From Symsagittifera roscoffensis (lineage: Eukaryota > Xenacoelomorpha > Acoela > Convolutidae), in assembly GCF_963678635.1 (NCBI RefSeq), contig NC_087070.1, positions 4,994,539-5,058,538 on the forward strand: a DNA stretch of 64,000 bases, in the 5' to 3' direction. The notes under the pieces are model-generated. The model worked only from the letters and a program-made list of their open reading frames with translations. It was not told where the DNA came from and searched no databases. The position numbers and the translations under genes are program-made. Position 1 is the first letter of the stretch. Each line of letters begins with the position of its first letter. Of this stretch, positions 57,851-64,000 are shown piece after piece.

Positions 57851-58330
57851 AGTATCCTAGACCCCACAGCAAAAATTCCCAACTTAGAAAATTATGAGCT
57901 TCGAAAGCCTCTAGGGTCTAGTGTGACGCAAGTCATAGTGGACTGGGGGTATGTTTAGAGCACGAGGCGGAATCGAACGTTTGGTCCCCCATGGCTTTTG
58001 CTTCAAGATTTCCTAATTCAGCTAAAATAAATACAGTACTAACGAATTACAGCTTTTAGCTATTGTCTTACTTGTTAAACGTTTTGTGATTCTCACGGAT
58101 CATAAAGCCATTATTTCGGCACTCAATGAAACCTACGGGAAGAAATTTTACCAATCAAGACTTTCTAGATTGGGGGATCGCCTCATCCCGTTCGGTTACT
58201 AGGTTGAACACGTACCGGGAACATCTTCCGGTTTTGTTGACTATATATCAAGACACCCGACAATTAAAGCCCCCTTACCGTTGTCTTATGACCAGTTGTT
58301 CGTCATTAATTTATTACAGGCCTTTAATAC
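57850..58330 (+). pseudogene. RNase H remnant of Gypsy element 2
   Basis: Fragments such as FASRFPNSAKINTVLTNY (about 58000) and ILTDHKAIISAL-like residues near 58095 are followed by VEHVPGTSSGFVDYISRHP (about 58204), the usual end of this domain. Stops and shifts throughout. Confidence 0.65.
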
Positions 58331-59150
58331 TACCCTAAGCTTAATCCATATCTCGGGGCGGTCAGAAGTCGTGTCTGTATACAAAATTTCAAACAAAACT
58401 AAATTTCAGCCAATCAAAATGTTTGGTAAAGTTTCGGAAAAAACTGGTCGTGTCTTTACTAAAAACATTGACCAATCAACGTATGTCACGCCTGACCAAT
58501 CAGAGGTCAGCAACCGATTGCTATCGTTAACACTAGAGGGAGTCAAATTAACTAACCAAGACTTAAGCCAATCAAAGGAAAAATGGTTAATTACATGCAA
58601 CAAATTTTCGTCGCTAGAGGTCCTTAAACCATACTCTTGATCGCTTAACAATCACAGTTTAGTATGCAAAAATTATGCTTCTCAAACGTGTCTTACCTTT
58701 TCAAGGTCGACTGCTCATGCTCTACTTTGCTTGATCAATTAGGCAAATTGGATAATGTAAACCTGATGTTTCTGAGAAAAATCATTGTCTCCGACCTTAC
58801 ATCTCATCGTTAAGTCTTGCAATGAATACCTCTCAATTAAATACTTCTAACTTTAATACTTCAAACTCGTCTATCAGCACTATCGACTTAGCTAACAATA
58901 CTCTCGAGCAAGAGAATCTCCTAAGCTTTTAGGAATTTTTAGTACATCCTCCCCTAATTTTCGTGCTCCAAGTCATCAGCGATACGCGCCCTCGATGTTC
59001 GGATCAGCAAACCGACCTAGTATAATCGATATGATACGCGCCCGTAACAATGCCAGGTTGAGACACTCCAAGGACCGCTTTGTGATTGCACGCGGACAGA
59101 CTACTCGACGAGAAGGACTGGCCAAACTTCTGGACAAAAGCTTCAGGTGA
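58330..59150. other. Linker region of Gypsy element 2
   Basis: A 119-codon frame (58281-58640) and other short frames hold no domain. By position this corresponds to the long linker between RNase H and integrase seen in element 1. It contains several repeats of the word ccaatcaa. Confidence 0.45.
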
Positions 59151-59860
59151 GGATCCATGCTATCAACGGTCACAAACCTTTCGTCACGCGTGATAAGCGG
59201 CAGGTTTTTGGCCTCCCGGGCCTTTTTGATGTCGACTTACTTGCAGAGCCCACTGGGGAGGATCAATTTCTGGGCTCAATGCAGGCGGCAATCACCAACA
59301 AGCATTAGCAATTTAACAAGTTGGAGACATACGTGGCACAATTCTGGCCAAAGGCGGCTGTAGCGAATAATTGCATCTTGATTGACAATAAACTAGCGAT
59401 ACCCGAGCAACTCAGGATTGCAATTCTTGCCCGCCTTCACATATCGCATCCGGGACAAGCAGCTATGATGGACGCAACGGAATATATTTAGTGGCCTTTC
59501 TTGTACCGTCAAATAGTCAATGTTTGCGAGAAGTGTCTGAAATGTAATTTGTTTGGTAAGAACATCAAAACTTCAAAAAATGTAGTTCTGCTAAACTGTT
59601 ACCGCCGCTTTCAGCTCCTAATCAAGAACTTCAGCTCGATTTTGCGGGTCCCCCAATTGACGACAAGGTTGAAAATTGACGACAATTGACGACTAAAAGT
59701 CAAAATATTTCAAAAAATTGTTGATCGAAACTCTGGAAAACCTCTGTTCAAATTAGCTAAGATCAAGATTATTCGAATTACGGATAACACGCACACTGCT
59801 GACAAAGGAAAAGTATATCGAAAAAATCATATTAGCTTAAGACCATGGTTTATGGATGTC
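59150..59860 (+). pseudogene. Integrase of Gypsy element 2, core deleted
   Basis: The zinc region is clear: ILARLHISHPGQAAMMDATE, then a TAG, WPFLYRQIVNVCEKCLKC (59430-59545). The sequence then reaches DFAGPPIDDK near 59640 and jumps to material like YRKNHISLRPWF (about 59815), which belongs near the C-terminus. The second and third catalytic carboxylates have thus been lost. Confidence 0.7.
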
Positions 59861-59861
59861 A

Positions 59862-60136
59862 ACCCGGGGTCACATTACCTTTCCAGGCCTTTTTGTTGGT
59901 TTTAATCGGTTTTCTTCATAAGACCGCTCAAAAAACGCTCAAATCTTGCTTGAAAAACCGTTCAAAAATCACCGCATTAAATGAGCGGTTTTTTAAGCAA
60001 GATTTGAGCGGTTTGAGTGGTTTTTCCAAAAAAAAACGCCCAAACCGCCCAAACCGCTCAAACCGCTCAAATCTTGCTGAAAAACAGTTCAAACCGCTCA
60101 TATCTTGAGCGTTTTTGAGCGGGATCTCGACCCGGG
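59862..60136. repeat. Palindromic insert built of aaaccgctc repeats
   Basis: The insert is flanked by acccggg at 59862-59868 and 60130-60136. Inside, accgctcaaa recurs many times on both strands (ccgctcaaa; reverse tttgagcgg), together with paired caaatcttgct / agcaagatttg. The whole segment can fold into several long stems. It lies inside the integrase C-terminal frame and resembles a small non-autonomous insertion or a local inverted amplification. Confidence 0.75.
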
Positions 60137-60840
60137 CAAACTTTGATGCTCGTGAGTTTTCAGCGACACCAGGACCCAGAGACGGATTGCCCCTTGACCA
60201 GCATCTTAAAGGTCCACGTCCCCAGCGTTGCGTCAGACCAGTGAACCTGTTAGAGGTACGTTAGTGGACCTCACTGCGGAATCATCGAAAGAAGGCTCAG
60301 TTACGGTAGAACCATCTCTCGAGTTAGTTGAGATTCCTGGAACTACGCCACCGCAGTCACATCAGCAGACAGGGTCGTCTCAGATTGTTCCGCTTCCACC
60401 GGAGGCGCCCGCGCACGTCGAGTCAGAGGCATTGTCTTCTGTACCTCCAGAGATTTCCACTGAAGAAGGGTACATACGTCCTCTGACGTAATCCCCATTC
60501 GAGATGACGCTACCACCGAGCCGAGCAGCAACGATCAGTCGAGGAGCGAGTCGACTAGGTCGTCCGGGCAATCAAAGAAGCCAAAGAGGTTTTTCAGTGA
60601 TCCTCTACGCCATTCTGTTAAGAGTGTTGAAGAGTCAAACACCCATGTGCTAATCCCACCAGCGAAAGACAGTGAGCAGAACCAACCTACTCCGTTCGCC
60701 CCTATCAGTCGCGCAGGAGGCCCTTCACTTTTCCCTCGTTCTAACGATCAAGTCACCCAGTTAAGAAAACGCGGCTTGCAGAACAAGAAAAACAGAAAAC
60801 AAAATGAAAACTCTAGAAACTTCGGTCAACTTGCCTAAAA
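60137..60840 (+). pseudogene. 3' tail frames of Gypsy element 2
   Basis: Includes a remnant of the integrase tether (about 60140-60230), then 60228-60491, a Ser/Pro/Glu-rich frame, and 60647-60838, a Lys/Asn/Gln-rich frame ending RKQNENSRNFGQLA. No signal peptide or membrane span, so no envelope is called. Confidence 0.4.
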
Positions 60841-60969
60841 CTATTAAACGCATACATTTGGTAGTTACTAAAACTCTTCCTTTTGGCGTTTGTATCAAAC
60901 TGATGTACGAAGCTGTCTTACACTTCTGTCTGGTCAAAGGTCAAATTTAGCCTTCGATATGTTTTCTAA

Positions 60970-60986
60970 AAGTGTGGGAGATGCCA
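60970..60986 (+). promoter_or_regulatory. Polypurine tract of element 2
   Basis: aagtgtgggagatgcca directly precedes the 3' LTR start at 60987. It is mostly purine, in the expected place for the plus-strand primer. Confidence 0.55.
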
Positions 60987-61270
60987 TGAGGCGACCTCTA
61001 TAATCATATCTTAGTTTTCTTTTAGTGCATAAATTGTTCAAGGACACTGTCCACCAGTCTATATGTTTGTCACGTACGTTTGTCGCAAAATCAGTTGCGA
61101 AAGCCTTATGTTTTAAACTCAAGTTGCTAAAAGATTCTCCATAAACATATTGAATTCTGGATGCTCTAAATCTACATTCGCTATTCTACTCTATTTATTT
61201 TCATTCATTTATTAATTTACTCATCATTTTTTACATTCACTTTTTTCACTTCACGACCTAAAGGAGATGA
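60987..61270 (+). repeat. 3' LTR of Ty3/Gypsy element 2
   Basis: tgaggcgacc opens it; it shares most of its length with 55007-55335. The end near cacgacctaaag matches ccttcgcaacctaag of the 5' copy approximately, so the right boundary is uncertain by about 10 bp. Confidence 0.82.
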
Positions 61271-63389
61271 CAGAGATCATCTGCAGCTTCCCAGCTCTCG
61301 GATTATGTCCAAACTATAACGCTGCTCATTTTCAGACTATCGCCACCAAACAGTATCAGTAGGCATTTTTCGCGATTATAAAATTCAGACAATGAGTTAT
61401 TGGTCGCAGTATTCAGACTTTCAATTACTGAAAACAAATCGCAGATCTCCACTCGGTAAACAAGATAATCAGTTATCTCCTATTTGATCTATTACGAGGC
61501 CAAATTGTGCACTTTGTGAATTGTAAACGGAATCCGCGACAAGGACGATCCCTTTTTTTACTTCTTTTGTTCTTTGATTCTCTTTAAACGTTCCGATAAA
61601 AATTTAACATGCTTAAAGACTTGTGCGTGGAATCCAGGAACATACAGACACAAAACTGTGAGCCTATCCGGGGCAAATTTTGGCCTCGTAATGTCAATGA
61701 TGGTTACTTTGAAAGATCTTGTAACAGTCTTGTATGATTTTCAAAAGCCTCGAAGGTGTTAGAAGATCAACATAATTTTGATATAGAGGCAGTTTCTTAT
61801 AGAGGCAGTTTTTGTTTGCAGTAATAAACAAGACTAACAGTTTTTAAGTATTAAAAAAACCAGCTCAAACACGCTTACAAACACAGCTCACCAGGTGGTG
61901 GCTCTCAGAAAACGTTTTAAAAAGTTTTTTTTTGTGATAGGGCCGGTATTATCTTATGTAAATCTGTTAAAAATTGATAAAAAATCTTTTTCATAAAATA
62001 AAAACCCTAAGGTTAGCAGACAATAAAGTATGTTTAAAACACAGCTGAGGCGTAAAAAGTTACTTAGAATTGCGAAAAGTGAATACATTGGCAGAATATC
62101 AGACTCTCTTTAGAATTCATGAAACTATCTGAAATGAGGTTGAAGCTTTTGTTTCATATTGGATAAGTAAGTTTGATGAATTGGTCGGCAGTGCTAATTT
62201 AAGCAATCCGAACGAACGAAAGAAACACACATGACTTGACAAAAAACTTGTCTTAAATTATGTAAAAAAAGTTTATCGCATTTAGGAAGGTTCCATTTCA
62301 ACAACCATATTTTTTTCTGTAAAATTAATATAAATTATCAAGCAATGTATTCTTAAAATGTCGCAAGAAAACTGGCGAAAAGTAGTCGTTTTCGACGTCG
62401 TACAGGGCAACCAAAACTTGATTCAAATTACTTTTTTGAATGATAAACTATGATTGGTCCGCAGGTAACTGAACGGCAATTTTTGTGTAATCTCTCTCAC
62501 TATTGATACCTAAGTTCCAATCAAATCAAAAATCTCGACATCTTCGAAATTCGTCTTTCATGTCTGAAACTAAATTGGGTCGAAGCTCGGTTTTTTATTT
62601 AAGGATTTAAACTTCCTTTTATCTTTGAACCTTTCTCCTCTGTGTATGAATGTCAGTTTTCACTCAGTATCATTTGGTATTTTGGAGTGAACAAAAGTTT
62701 TTAAACATCAACCCCCCTTTCGTCCCTAAGATGTTTTTTTTTTCGGCCGAGAAGTTGTACAAGAATGAGGACTGTTTTTGAATAACAAGAATAAGAAGCT
62801 TAAGAAACAAATTCACTAGTAAGAGAATCCAAGTCATCTCATCAAAACATAAAAAAAACAAAAGATTTACTTTTAATCAGAATTTTTCCTCCATTTTTTC
62901 ATATTTTTTAACGGAAATTCTTCTTTCATCAGATTTTGAATTGATGACAAATGATTCTTTGTAGCATTGACTTCAATCACCTGTGAACTGTGCCTTGTAA
63001 ACTTTTTGCATCAAACTAGCCAAAGTTTTACTGTAGTCTTAGTTATGAATTTTACTTGACCGTGTTTTTACGAAATAAGTGTTTTTTTTCCAAATAGACA
63101 AGTTTTTACAGCAACTCATTGAAAAAACAAAAAAATTGTTGCTACTTGGGAACACTTTTTCATTGTGATATTCACAATAAAAAATATGTTTAGTAGACTG
63201 AATATCTTTCTCTGCAAATGCTGATTTTGTCTGACATATTATAAGCATTTATAAGTATAAGTGTACTTGTTTTGATATAAGAGCTTTCTAGGTTTCTTGA
63301 AAAAATACAAATGTTATCACGACTCTGTTCATCAAATCTCAAACACAATTCTTTTGTTTGAATAATTGAATCATGTACTTGTGACTTAC
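61271..63389. other. Intron sequence, no gene seen
   Basis: AT-rich DNA between element 2 and exon A. Short frames on both strands have no domain. A small direct repeat gatatagaggcagtttcttat / atagaggcagttttt occurs near 61778-61813. Nothing else noted. Confidence 0.55.
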
Positions 63390-63427
63390 TCGACGGTGGA
63401 TCGTATGGATAGTATTCGGCATCTGGC
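63390..63427 (-). CDS. Host multi-pass membrane protein, exon A (5'-most seen)
   Basis: A 38-base exon between a tttcag acceptor (plus 63428-63433) and a gtaagt donor (plus 63384-63389). It enters in phase 2 and leaves in phase 1, coding for PDAEYYPYDPPS. The tyrosine/proline-rich sequence joins exon B without a stop, giving a Lys codon across the splice. Short, so individually weak, but both splice sites and the phase agree. Confidence 0.65.
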
Positions 63428-64000
63428 CTGAAACGAATAAAAAGTAAGCAAACATTTTAATTTTGTTTGAGGAGTTTTTTTGTAAAAGAACTCATCGAAA
63501 AAACGATAAAAATTTGAGTTGGGCCCTTCTGACAATTTTTGCGGACTACTTTGTTTTTTTTTGTATTAAACAACTTTGTGCAGTTCTTTTTTCAACTAAA
63601 TTCGATCTTTCGTTATGTTCCAGTGAACATACACTTAAAAGCGTATGTTTTAAAACGAACACAAAATACTATTTTTTATTTCATCCCATGCGTAATCAAT
63701 AATCGGCTTTCCAGAACAATGCAAAAATAATCGCCACCGACGCGACCGAAGAAAAACTAGCCTCGTACCGCGCATCCTCTCTATATGTTGCGTTTTTACT
63801 CGGCAACAAACATAGAGAGGTTAAGCTGTGTATTTCGGGAATTTTAAGCAGTGATCTTTGTTGCTGTTTTGGACTCCACTGATGAATAGCTCAAAATCGC
63901 TCCAAAACAAGCAACTTTACGGAGTCCGCAAGAAAATTTGCGGACTACTGTACAGTTTGTGGAATCCATAAAAAAACAATGCATCAAAAAGCGGGTTTCG
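63428..64000. other. Intron or upstream sequence with two hairpins
   Basis: Hairpin 1, 63776-63820: cctctctatatgttgc against gcaacaaacatagagagg with a small bulge. Hairpin 2, 63923-63946: agtccgcaa against ttgcggact, loop 6 bases. gcggactact occurs three times (63541, 63940, and with change near 63955). No gene seen. Confidence 0.55.

Larger units (their letters stand above)
55007..61270 (+). mobile_element. Ty3/Gypsy LTR retrotransposon 2, degenerate, in a host intron
   Basis: About 6.3 kb with paired LTRs, gag with CCHC-type knuckle, protease VDTGSP, RT with YLDD, RNase H remnants and integrase zinc domain in order on the plus strand. It lies antisense in the 9-kb intron of the host membrane-protein gene. 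It is related in layout to element 1 (gag begins directly at the LTR with a similar capsid start, and there is a Ser/Pro-rich tail), but the sequence and LTRs are different. Most of the integrase catalytic core is missing. I could not identify a clear target duplication. Confidence 0.9.
53609..63427 (-). other. Span of the partial host gene (three exons seen)
   Basis: Exons at 63390-63427, 54163-54330 and 53609-53755 join with phases 1 and 1, and no stop occurs across the joined frame. Introns are 9.06 kb (54331-63389) and 407 bp (53756-54162). The large intron holds Gypsy element 2 in the antisense direction relative to the gene. Predicted topology is at least three membrane spans after a tyrosine/proline-rich leader; upstream exons lie beyond the window. 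Confidence 0.7.

Overview
The window is animal (metazoan) nuclear DNA, probably invertebrate. It is AT-rich, has spliced exons with GT/AG boundaries, and is dominated by decayed mobile elements and a long minisatellite. I cannot name the species. I found no rRNA, tRNA, CRISPR array or prokaryotic operon.

Layout. Positions 1-7252 are gene-poor AT-rich DNA with a 730-bp tandem duplication, a 77-bp tandem duplication, small hairpins and an inverted-repeat pair. From 7253 to 50949 lies a 52-bp minisatellite (two related 26-bp halves, nested into higher-order repeats), totalling about 12.5 kb and split by two insertions. The first insertion (10836-35528) is a Polinton/Maverick-type element. It has terminal inverted repeats (TIRs) of about 350 bp, a near-perfect 6-bp target-site duplication (TSD), protein-primed DNA polymerase B on the minus strand near the left end, and, on the plus strand, packaging ATPase, retroviral-type integrase, a penton-like protein, an adenovirus pVI-like protein and the major capsid protein. 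It is swollen by two internal tandem duplications (2.93 kb and 6.68 kb); removing them leaves about 15 kb. Every recognised gene is broken by stops or frameshifts. The second insertion (42543-49170) is a Ty3/Gypsy LTR retrotransposon with LTRs about 89% identical by eye, carrying an antisense macrodomain reading frame between gag and protease.

Positions 50950-53450 hold a 229-bp coding-like tandem repeat and remnants of a BEL/Pao-like retroelement. From 53609 rightward is the only credible host gene: three minus-strand exons (63390-63427, 54163-54330, 53609-53755) that join in one consistent reading phase and encode a multi-pass membrane protein. Its 9.06-kb intron contains a second Ty3/Gypsy element (55007 to about 61270), which has lost most of its integrase core and contains a palindromic insert of about 270 bp.

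Taken together, this is an intron or intergenic region where a minisatellite has served as landing site for a virus-like DNA transposon and a retrotransposon. Later tandem duplication, one junction of which carries a templated filler, and mutational decay followed.
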